From Trebouxia sp. TZW2008 (Eukaryota; Chlorophyta; Trebouxiophyceae; Trebouxiales; Trebouxiaceae), in contig BDIU01000262.1 of assembly GCA_002118135.1 (NCBI GenBank), positions 153,182 through 217,181 of the forward strand: DNA of 64,000 bases. The letters are read 5' to 3'. Under the pieces are notes generated by a model. It searched no databases. It saw only the letters and a program-made list of their open reading frames with translations, and was not told where the DNA came from. The position numbers and the translations under genes are program-made. The first letter of the stretch is position 1. Each line of letters opens with the position of its first letter. Positions 56,001 to 64,000 of this stretch are shown piece after piece.

Positions 56001-59000
56001 TGGTACTCACCTGCGTGAGCAGTAGTTTCACTCAAAAAGGTATCTGTGCAGCGCGCAATTCTACATATCCTGTAAGCATTGCCAGATATGGCAATGGCAA
56101 CAGAATTTGCAGGTCGGGTTTGCAGCGCACAGCGTCTCTTCCAACCAAGCAGGCCATCTACTTCTTCCTGCAGAGCCTGCTGATGGCTAACCCCTCCTTG
56201 ATACCCCCACCCTTACCCCCTGCACCCCTCAGCAGCATGCACTTCCAAAATGGCCCCTTACAGACAGGCGCTCAGGTTCCTGTTGACAGGTGTGGAGCAT
56301 GACACTGCTTGCATGGTACATATTGTCTGCTTGACATTTGGTTGCTATGCTTGTGGCTGCCTGTGTTGACATAACCAGCTTGTGCACCAGCTTGCTGAGT
56401 AGAGGTACATCATCACAGTTTGTCTTGCACAGCGACGCAACCACGCGCATGCATAATGTGGTGCATACCCTAGTACCCTGACCTGTCAATTAGACAAAGG
56501 GGTCCACCATCTTTGTTCCTGATGATCTCACTGATGTGTTTCATTAGCATGTGACATTGCAAACCTTGTGACACAGAAGCAATACCGGTATGCATCACCG
56601 GACTGTAGTGTATTGTACTGCTGCTATGCAGGTTTGCAGTGGCCATGCATGCGTTCCTACAGGGAGTGTGCGGTGACGTGCAGGCTTGTGTGTGGAAGCT
56701 GTGTGCGCCTGGGATCAGCACGCCAACTAACACATCAACTCAACACAGCGGTTACCCCCTCTGTCCCTTGACACCACAGGTGAGAGTTACAGCAAATGCA
56801 TGCCTGCTCATGCTATTACTGCTGATGCATTGAGGCCCATGATTTTGCTTGTCAGATCAAGTCAGCCAACTTTGCACATAGAAAGTCGATGCAAATTCCT
56901 GAACAAGCAAGACCATACAGTACATACAGGACGTATTCTGTTACTGTGAAAGCATTTTCTCCCTATGGGGACACTTGGTACAAGGACATTCTTGATGCAA
57001 GGACAACGCAATTGTCAACCCACCACCGACTTCGCACTGCAGTAATACCTCTGAGTACAGACAACTTGGTACAAGGACAATCTTCTTGGTAACAATTGCA
57101 GTTGCTACAAGGGTAAATTTCTGTACATGTAATGTTTGCAGGGTTGCCGGACAGCCTGTGGCTCTCTTTTCAGCGTGCTGGGTCCGCCAAGAAGCTTGGA
57201 AAGCATTGAAGCCTTGTACTCAGCTCAAGGCGCAGCACCAGGTCAAAGTCTCTTTCCAATACACCAACCTCTGCTGGCAAGCCAGCCAGTGAGCAACACA
57301 TGCAGCAAACCCAGGAAACATTGGCTTATGAGTCACATCTGGCTCTTACTTCCGGATTGTAGACTCATCGAGCATTGGACTACAAAGTAAATCCTGGAGG
57401 CTCAGCATCTCCTTGGCAGGCAAAATGTCAATGAGCAAATTTTACATGCAGCAAGCTCATCGAAACTTGCATGCAGCAAGCTTGGGACATGATCTAAGCC
57501 ACAACCTATCTTGACTCATCACAATGATACAATCTGGCACAGCAGAACAACCAGACACGGCATGTTCTGGGCTGCCAGGACTGAGGCACAGCAGTTCTAC
57601 ATCCTTGGCACTGCCTCGCGTTGGACAACAATACCTAAGTTCCGTGAACAAACGAATGAACATGGTTGCCCAGGTGCAGCAGCAGCACCAGGGGAGGCCT
57701 GCTGGCCAGCTGATTTCTCCTGGAGGCTGGCAGAGGCAGCCCTGGGGTTCCTCGGGGCCTTGGGTGGGGCGGGCCAGCATGGCAAGCTGTGGCTGCAGGC
57801 TGCTTGTCCCTGCCTGCATCAGGCCATGACAACCAGCCCTGCTCACTCACGGCCGCTCAGGTGCCCGCTTGTCTGCTCGTCTGTATAGCTATCTGAGACA
57901 ATGCTAAAACCACAGCTTTCTCATACTTCACTGTGTCATGGCTTTGCCGCACAAGGAAGCTGATTTGCCGGCAACTGAGTTCTGCAAAAGCATCTTCTGG
58001 GGACAGCTTGAACAATGCTGCTGGCTGCTGATGATATTCTGCTGTCAGCCACGCAGCCACCCTGCTTATTCACTGTCAAGTTTTTCCACTCAGTTGCAAC
58101 AAATTCCTGGTGGCGCGTGCCTTTAGGCTGCGTCTTGACAACTGACTGGGTGGTGCTGCAGGCCAGCATATCAACAGCTGCTGACCGTACTGCAAAGTCA
58201 GGGCGTTGCTATTAATGATTACGCCTTGCCTGCGCCACACTTACCCCTCCATCAGCAGCTACTACGCCATGCACATCAGCAGCAGCAGCAGCCACACTAT
58301 CCTGGCCTCGACACACATCAGCGGCAGCACCAACACTGCCAAGCACATCTAGCAGAACAGCACAGGCAGCAGCCACAAGAGGATATGAGTGAGAGTCATG
58401 ATGGGCAGGCAGCTGGTGCTGCGTTAGTGGTGAAGACAGAAGGGCAGAGGGGCTCTACTAGGCAGCAAGTCTATGCACACAATGTGCCTTTTGCAACTGT
58501 AGCCAACTTGCAGCCGGTGAGATGCAAAACTTTTGACGCTTGTTGCCAGTTGCATTCAATGTCTTGTAGTGCAAAGGTGACGATGCCATGGTCTGTTCAA
58601 GGCTTGTTGAACATGCTGTCGCATTATCCTTTACTTCTCTCAGTCTTTCTAGAGAGTGGTGTTGCATGGTTTGAAGGCTGCAGGACTCTAAAGGAATTGG
58701 CAAAAGCCCTGCAAGCCTTCTGCTAGACATGATTGGGCTTCTTGCACTAGCTTGCAAAACTTCAGGCTTGACTGCATGTCAATGTCACTTTTGTGTTCAG
58801 CGCCACAGGTAATGCAGAAGCTGCTGCACTGACTCAGTTCCTGACTCACTCACTCACTCACTCGCTGCTTGTCTGACCAACTGACTGCTGCAGGGTGATT
58901 TGGTCGGGCTGATGGGCTGGCTCAGGCGGCCACCTTCCCTCAAGACACGCAAGAATGGCGACTCAGTTCTGCTGCTAGATCTAGAGGATCAGCATGGCAG

Positions 59001-61080
59001 TAGCATCAGGGTCATCTGCCTGGGCAGTGTCAAAACCAGGTACAGCTCTGATGCTTAGGTGCCATACAAGAAACGCACATCCATAGCTTCCTACAGCCCC
59101 CACTGACCCCATGTGGGCAGGCCCATGCATTTTGCCTTTATGCTGCACTGAAACCCACATTTGTTGCTAGAAAATTTGACTGTTTCACCTCAAATGGTTG
59201 CAGCTGCAGAGGGCTGTCCACTGTCAAAACTGGCCTGTCAAACCAAGTGGTACTCGTACTTGACAGCAGCACTTGACATGCCTTGACAAGATCTTCAAGC
59301 GCATGCCTGCTGGCATGCAAATAATGCCAAAGTGAGTGTGATGCTTGCTTGAGCGTCTGTGATCATGCATTGCCTGGGTTGCTCTGCAAGCAACTGCACA
59401 GCCACATGCATTATGGCTTGAATTGTCACAGATGCAGCTATGCCACCAAGCAGATCTCTGAGCATGTGGTTCTCATAATAATTTGGCCTGTGGCACAAGG
59501 GTACATTTCATGGTGAAACATTTGTGCATTGGTTCACACACCCTTGCTGACGTTGTGCTGCTGACAATGTTCGTCTGATCCAAACACGCAAGTCTGCTTA
59601 CGTGAGGAGACTGAGCAGTGCCATTGAAGTGCAGGGCTATGGATCTTGTGAATCAGAGACAAGGCACAGACTCACAGACACCCCATATCCTGTCTCTGAC
59701 GAATGTGGCAGTCAGCAAACAGAAGGCCTTGCTGCATGCCACTGCAGCAACCCATGTACAGGAGGCATGCAACAGCTCTGCTACGAGTGAGATCAGGCAG
59801 CATGCGCTACAAATCCTTGCAGACAGCCGGCTTCAGGCAAGCTGTGAACCACAGCTAAGTGCGGCAGTTACATCAAGTGCTGCTCAGGTAGCAGCATGGC
59901 CCATTCAAGATGCTGGGCAATACGCTGATCCTGTACTGACTGCACCAGGATGTAGATGGCTGTGGCAGTGCTACCTCTTTGCTGCAAGAGATTGCTGATC
60001 TGTCTGTTGCAATGTCAAACACAAGCATTCAGCCATTGGCTTTGCTGACAAAGGCTTTGGCATCTTATGCATGCTGCCAATGCTGCTATTGTAGAAGAGC
60101 GTCATTGACAGATGTGCCAGCTGCCATTGCTGCGCAAGTGCTTCAGGCCTTACTTGCGTTCATGTGGTTACAGCGGTGTATGCTGGCGTCCCCAAGTCTT
60201 CATGCATTGACAACATCTGACACAACGACCAAGTGCCCACCTGTGAACACTGCATGGACACTGATTGCATCAGCATATACATCACTCAGAGCCTGCCAAC
60301 AAGACCCAGTCACGTGCCAAGGCGGTGTCTGATCAGGGGTGTGTGTTGTGGGCAAAGACAGCAGGTATGAGGCCTATACAAGCTGCCCTGCTACATTGTA
60401 TTGCAGGCTGATGACCAGAGCCAGAGGCCATTGTCAGCCACTCAGCAATCTGTTGCCATGTCGTCTCAACGGACTGCACAATATCACTGGGGGGCGACCC
60501 CACAAGCACCCACACAAGCAGAGGCCCTTGCAAGCCAACAGCAAAGCCACGCTGGCACACCTGTGCCTTCTGCTAGCAGACAAGAGCACGGCCAATCCAC
60601 AGAGGTTGTACCAGCATCGTCCAATGCAGCTTCCTCCAGCATGTTGCATCAGCACCGCAAGGCAGTGTATGCCAATCAGGAAGCGCAGCAGACCATGCCA
60701 ACAGCTGCAGGGGTAAGTTGAACCCTCATGGTATGTAATTTGTAGGCTTGTAATGCTGCCGTATGGTTTTGGGCTGCCATGGTATACATGGCAAAACTTG
60801 CAGAATTGTTGAGTGAATATCAGCATGCTGGCAACAATGCCTCAACAGTGTGCTATTGCGTCATATCTGAGCAGGCAGAATTGTGAGGGGAAATGAAAGC
60901 GATTATGTTTCTGTGCAGATGACTGCTGCAGACATTGCTCAGACGCTGATCCAATTATGTGACATGGGCAGCACAGATCGAGCTGCAGCAAGAGCAGCTT
61001 TGAAACAAGCCATCCAGGAAGGCAAACGCGGCAAAGAGGCTATTGCCAACCGGGCTGCTGAGATTGTGCTGTTGAGTTGA
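44035..61080 (+). CDS. giant helical protein with OB-fold-like segment, unrecognised
   Basis: Twenty-eight exons in unbroken phase, about 1,847 aa: 44035-44208, 44583-44628, 44968-45268, 45558-45697, 45991-46517, 46993-47250, 47628-47729, 48243-48362, 48699-48821, 49188-49391, 50286-50462, 50708-50875, 51167-51277, 51573-51797, 52339-52433, 52960-53036, 53479-53666, 54667-55049, 55617-55778, 56113-56289, 56632-56779, 57142-57288, 57592-57860, 58162-58516, 58894-59039, 59635-59887, 60407-60712 and 60919-61080. The first ~390 residues are Ser/Ala/Gln-rich and disordered. The middle ~1,000 residues look like stacked helices. A Gln/His-rich stretch precedes an OB-fold-like segment (DLVGLMGWLRRPPSLKTRKN, then LLLDLEDQHGSSIRVICLGS), and the last 150 residues are polar with a helical end. 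An OB fold plus helical repeats would suit a DNA-maintenance scaffold of MMS22-like type, but this is speculation. The start may instead lie in the CDCA7-like gene through an in-phase splice from 43776. Confidence 0.6.
47301..47334 (+). repeat. duplicated exon end with GT donor (giant gene, exon 6)
   Basis: GACTGCTCCCCAACCAG with GCAAACATACTGTAAG repeats GACTGCTCTTCGACCAG with GCAAGCATTCTGT at 47234-47262. The first junction would use a GC donor at 47251. Reading on to the GTAAGC at 47332 is also open and in phase, adding 27 residues. Confidence 0.65.
50131..50248 (+). mobile_element. SINE/MITE-like dispersed repeat, copy 1
   Basis: About 115 bp in an intron of the giant gene match 54091-54195 on the same strand and 26152-26253 on the other strand. 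It ends in a (GAAT)n tail (50231-50247). No open frame or terminal inverted repeat is seen, and the tail favours a SINE. Confidence 0.6.
50637..50663 (+). repeat. (CTG)9 microsatellite
   Basis: Nine perfect CTG units in an intron of the giant gene, just upstream of the exon at 50708. Confidence 0.9.
50926..50990 (+). repeat. intact ghost copy of an exon end (giant gene)
   Basis: It repeats the last ~54 bp of exon 50708-50875 plus donor, with a period of 115 bp. It still reads ANTLYCHFGVLFLANALH against the real ANTLYRHFSVFFLAHALH and ends in a better donor (GTAAGC) than the real one (GTGAGT). Confidence 0.85.
51318..51378 (+). repeat. ghost copy of exon end (exon 51167-51277)
   Basis: The segment containing GATGATGGCAAGC-type sequence and the CCTGGTNAG donor is repeated about 100 bp after the true donor, with deletions that break the frame. 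Confidence 0.75.
51861..51890 (+). repeat. ghost copy of exon end (exon 51573-51797)
   Basis: CAGCTGCCGACTGCCCTCAG plus GTGATG repeats the true end GAGGCTGCCAACCATCCTCAG plus GTATTG, about 87 bp downstream. Confidence 0.7.
53290..53478 (+). repeat. ghost copy of exon 53479-53666 start
   Basis: A near-perfect copy of the acceptor and about 60 bp of exon (GPNGATLLSMLLKRMTL) begins at 53339, exactly 140 bp before the true exon. Upstream intron sequence (CTGGCCTGATGC) is duplicated with it. Confidence 0.9.
53690..53930 (+). repeat. ghost copy of exon 53479-53666 end
   Basis: The last ~85 bp of the exon (ESASTAFMGG through ARQALQ) plus donor and following intron are duplicated with a period of about 177 bp. 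The copy has deletions and stop-producing changes. Confidence 0.85.
54091..54195 (+). mobile_element. SINE/MITE-like dispersed repeat, copy 2
   Basis: This matches copy 1 at 50131-50248 across GGTYCAGGAYAGCAYAGGA, ATTGATTGCTCCAGTAYGTA and CCTGCTGAGCCTGYCTAGCA. The tail is short (AAATGAC) rather than (GAAT)n. Confidence 0.6.
55294..55616 (+). repeat. two ghost copies of exon 55617-55778
   Basis: Copies start after TGCAG at 55294 and 55416, ahead of the true exon at 55617 (periods 122 and 201 bp). All share TCATCCTTTGGGCATGCAGT-type sequence. The second copy spans almost the whole exon but meets an in-frame TAG. The first decays after ~75 bp. Confidence 0.88.
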
Positions 61081-61372
61081 CAAGCTTTTGCTTTGCCATT
61101 TCTTTAAATTTACTTGTTCTGCTTTTCCCTCGCTGAGAGCTTGTCATGCCAAGTGACACAGATGTGTTAAGTTAGAAACTGTAAAATCAGCCTCAGGCCT
61201 GCTCACATCAACCTGACATTCACAGCAGGCTGTAAGGGCCAAGCAAGGCAATAACAAGCTGAGATAGCGTCCCACTACAGATAATGCAATAATAGAATGC
61301 ATGATAGCCTGATGCAAGCAGCCAAATTTGTCCAGTTCAACTGGAACATGCCATATTACACTGTTAAAAGAA
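61081..61372. other. convergent 3' flanks
   Basis: A short gap between the converging stops of the giant gene and the peroxiredoxin gene. It is presumably both 3' UTRs; no other feature is seen. Confidence 0.5.
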
Positions 61373-62678
61373 TCACAAGGCAGCAAAGTACTCCTTCGAC
61401 TTCTTGGGGTCTGGCTTCATTGTGACATCACCAGGCTTCCAGCCTGCTGGGCAGACCTCATCAGGGTTTTCCTGAACATACTGAACGGCTTGGAGTGTTC
61501 GTAGGGTTTCCTCAACACTACGTCCAAAGGATAGGTTGTTTGTGGTGGCATGCTGGATTAGACCCTGCATAGCATGTGTCACGTCAGGTATGGTTCACAT
61601 GTATGTTTGCTATTTCCCCTTGAGGACCCCATACGCTATACATTCAGCTTCACAGCATAGAGGCTGTTGCCTGACCAAATGCAGAGGTCACCTCTTTGTC
61701 AATGATGAAAAGGCCACGCAGTGCTACTCCATCCTCAGTTAGCACACCATACTTCTTGCTGATTTCCTTTTTCAGGTCAGAAACCAAAGGAAATTTGAGG
61801 TCACCAACACCACCCTCTTTCCTGTCTGCAAAAGCACCACATCAAATCAGACACAACAGTTTGCATGATGTGCCCAGGACTGCGCAGCAAGTGCAGATCA
61901 GCCTTGCAACTTTGTATGAGGCATGCAGGCTTGCGTGCTGAAAGCACAAACTTCTAAATCTCACCTGTCTGGATCCAAGCCAAATGTGTGAACTGTGAAT
62001 CCACTGAGATGCCCAACACCTGTGACACACATGTTTGCAGACATGAGCTATGACAATGGAATCAAGCAGCATACATGCAAGCAAGCAAGCAAGCAATTCC
62101 ATGACCGCTGACCTCAGCATTTAGCTTCTCAAACTCTGCATGCTTATCAGAGAATGCTGTAATCTCTGTTGGGCAAACAAAAGTGAAGTCCAGAGGGTAA
62201 AAGAAGATCACAACGTATTTGCCCTGCAACGAAAGCACATGCCATCAGCAAATGTCCGCCTGCCATTGCAGCATGGCATGCAGGGAAATAGCAATGCGTA
62301 CCTTGTATTGTGACAAAGACACTTCAACAAACTCCTGATCAAATACGGCTGTTGCCAACCAGTCTGGAGCCTCGCTGCCAACCAATGGGGGCTGCATTAC
62401 AGCAGCGACTTGCAGTTGATGTCAAGACCTGTCAGGCCGAACCCAGCAGGGCTATGACCCATACTCACACTGAAAGCACCGGCTGTGACGTCCACAGCAG
62501 CTCTGCAAGTAGATCTGAGATTTCTGCTGGCTTTGCGCTGAGGAGCAGCATTCACGAGCTGCCCGTTCAAGGCCTTACGACCCAGCGATCGGCAGGGTGC
62601 AGAAGCCCGTGCAGCACCTCGCTGGCTGTGCATGCATCGTGTCGTCGCGCTTGACATTCCCACACATTGCGATGCCAT
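61373..62678 (-). CDS. PRX1: chloroplast 2-Cys peroxiredoxin
   Basis: Six minus-strand exons (62678-62469, 62391-62302, 62223-62113, 62019-61965, 61825-61692, 61564-61373) join in phase to 263 aa. Residues 1-65 form an Arg/Ser/Ala-rich transit peptide. The catalytic core has the peroxidatic cysteine in FVCPTEI (C117), the resolving cysteine in DEVCPAGW (C238), the GGVGD loop and a C-terminal extension ending KEYFAAL, the features that make eukaryotic 2-Cys enzymes sensitive to overoxidation. It reduces hydrogen peroxide and alkyl hydroperoxides in the stroma, using electrons from thioredoxins or NTRC. The symbol follows algal usage. It shares a 301-bp divergent promoter with ferredoxin. Confidence 0.95.
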
Positions 62679-62979
62679 CTCGAATGCCTAAACTCGCAAC
62701 GATACTGATCTTTAACTCACTAATGCTTTCTTGCGTTCACGATTGCTGCAGCCTGGCAAGGGCGGGTCCGGTTCACGGTCAGGGCGTGCTGAAGCAACGG
62801 CCAGGGCTTTAGGGCATGACGTGGCGGCAAAGTACTAGAACCCTAAATCTAGCAGGCTTTTGGTCCACTCAGAGATTTCTGTTATCCGGTCCATTCTCTA
62901 CCTGAACCTGATATTCGTTAAGCGCGCAACGCATCATTTGACATCTTCGCAACTTCCAGCCACCAACACTCTAGCAGCA
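62679..62979. promoter_or_regulatory. divergent promoter, 2-Cys peroxiredoxin / ferredoxin
   Basis: The 301 bp between the two start codons must serve both chloroplast-redox genes. I see no clear TATA box. A GCGGGTCC/GGGCGTG GC-rich patch lies near 62760-62790 and CTAGAACCCTAAATCTAG, an imperfect palindrome, near 62835-62852. Confidence 0.6.
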
Positions 62980-63408
62980 ATGGCTTTCGCTATGACCACA
63001 ACCAGCTCGATGACCCGCGTCGGCGGTAGCCGCATCTCTGTCAGGAAGCCCTCTGCCATCAAGCCATTCAGGGCAGCAGGTCACAGCCGCGTTCGTGCCG
63101 CCAACACCTTGAAGGTCCAGGCATTCAAGGTCACCCTGAAGACCCCTGAGGGCGATCAGGAGATTGAGTGCGGCGAGGACACATACATTCTTGACGCAGC
63201 TGAGGAAGCTGGCATCGACCTGCCATACTCTTGCCGTGCTGGAGCCTGCTCGTCATGCGCTGGCAAGATTGAGGCTGGCGAGACTGACCAGAGCGACCAG
63301 TCATTTTTGGACGACAGCCAGGTCGAGAACGGTTTCGTCCTGACCTGCGTGGCTTACCCAACCAGCGATGTCACGATCCAAACCCACCAGGAGGAGAACC
63401 TGTACTAG
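62980..63408 (+). CDS. petF: chloroplast [2Fe-2S] ferredoxin
   Basis: A single-exon gene of 142 aa. Residues 1-~47 are a typical algal transit peptide rich in Ser, Arg and Ala. The mature protein (from [11 protein letters not shown]) is a plant-type photosynthetic ferredoxin with the cluster ligands C85, C90, C93 ([10 protein letters not shown]) and C123 (LTCVAYP) and the usual C-terminus. It accepts electrons from photosystem I and passes them to FNR, thioredoxin reductase and others in the stroma. It is the only intronless gene here, and its coding sequence is more C-rich at third positions than its neighbours, as expected for high expression. The start ATG follows a CAGCA context and gives a normal transit-peptide length. 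Confidence 0.97.
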   Translation: MAFAMTTTSSMTRVGGSRISVRKPSAIKPFRAAGHSRVRAANTLKVQAFKVTLKTPEGDQEIECGEDTYILDAAEEAGIDLPYSCRAGACSSCAGKIEAGETDQSDQSFLDDSQVENGFVLTCVAYPTSDVTIQTHQEENLY

Positions 63409-64000
63409 GCTATCTTTCTGCTGTCACTGTCAGCACCGAACACTCATGTCAGGCACGCCAGATCAGTGTAGCAAGTACAGATTTGGATTTTGAGTGAACA
63501 AAAACTTCCTTTTGTCATTTCATATACTGGATTGAGCAAAATGTGAACAAAGTCTTCCTGTAGTGTCTTCAATTTGAAGCAGCTTGATCCTGTTGCATCC
63601 TGCTGTTGTTGAGAGACCTAGTTTTGGAAACAGAACAGTGTATCTGTCTGGAACCTGCTGGCTATGCCCTCAATGAATGATTGATGAATTGATTAGTGTA
63701 ACAGCGTTCCATTTCATTTTGGCGATGATTTGCCAATTCCTGCATAACATCATGTGCACCATTGCTGTGCATCAGCTGCAATCATGGATATGTACTGCAG
63801 ACAGCATGCTGTTATGGCAGTGTGGCCAAGGCATTGCGCGGCATGTACTTGCCATATCTTGATGGTGTGCGCTTTTGCATGAACCGAAGTCAAACAGTCA
63901 GTCACACACCTTGCCCCTTATTGCAGGACAGTAGCAACAACAGCCACAAATGCTATCGACCTTGTAATACATTGCTACGATCTTGTCCTTATGCATCGAG
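63409..64000. other. 3' flank of ferredoxin
   Basis: This contains the ferredoxin 3' UTR and flanking DNA. A 61-codon frame at 63677-63862 has no recognisable content. I see no other gene before the window ends. Confidence 0.5.

Overview
The window is nuclear DNA of an intron-rich green alga. The evidence is a chloroplast-targeted plant-type [2Fe-2S] ferredoxin, a chloroplast 2-Cys peroxiredoxin, plant/algal forms of RAD1, MCM3 and a HAD hydrolase, and a secreted protein carrying the RKLLQ/RRLLQ motif I associate with secreted proteins of chlorophyte algae. A trebouxiophyte is my best guess, as an inference only. Introns are GT-AG with a few GC-AG. I assembled gene models by hand by requiring each exon's reading phase to match the next, so internal consistency is strong even where the family is unknown.

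Layout. 0.5-1.9 kb (-): HAD-family hydrolase. 2.35-3.25 kb (-): weak fragment of an unrecognised gene. 3.6-5.0 kb (+): PLAC8-family membrane protein with a His-rich insert. 5.7-8.4 kb (-): RAD1, the 9-1-1 checkpoint clamp subunit, divergent from a small hypothetical gene (8.8-9.4 kb, +). 10.3-18.9 kb (+): MCM3 helicase subunit. 19.8-23.2 kb (+): secretory-pathway O-fucosyltransferase-like protein. 23.2-25.3 kb: intergenic, with a two-copy hairpin element. 25.3-31.2 kb (-): secreted protein built from shuffled, all phase-1 exon modules. 31.9-33.8 kb (+): membrane-anchored cupin/JmjC-type hydroxylase. 34.9-35.9 kb (+): hypothetical. 36.6-39.6 kb (-): conserved protein of unknown function. 40.7-43.8 kb (+): CDCA7-like zinc-finger protein. 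44.0-61.1 kb (+): 28-exon unrecognised giant gene with an OB-fold-like segment. 61.4-62.7 kb (-) and 63.0-63.4 kb (+): divergent 2-Cys peroxiredoxin and ferredoxin.

The most striking signal is structural. In at least seven genes, exon-intron junctions have been tandemly duplicated into the neighbouring intron, leaving decayed ghost exon ends that still carry their AG acceptor or GT donor. The periods run from about 77 to 203 bp. The clearest case is in MCM3, where three head-to-tail 203-bp units precede the ATPase exon. The secreted gene shows the same duplicative habit at the scale of whole exons. Several genes serve genome maintenance (RAD1, MCM3, the CDCA7-like gene, perhaps the giant gene), while the last two form a chloroplast redox pair.
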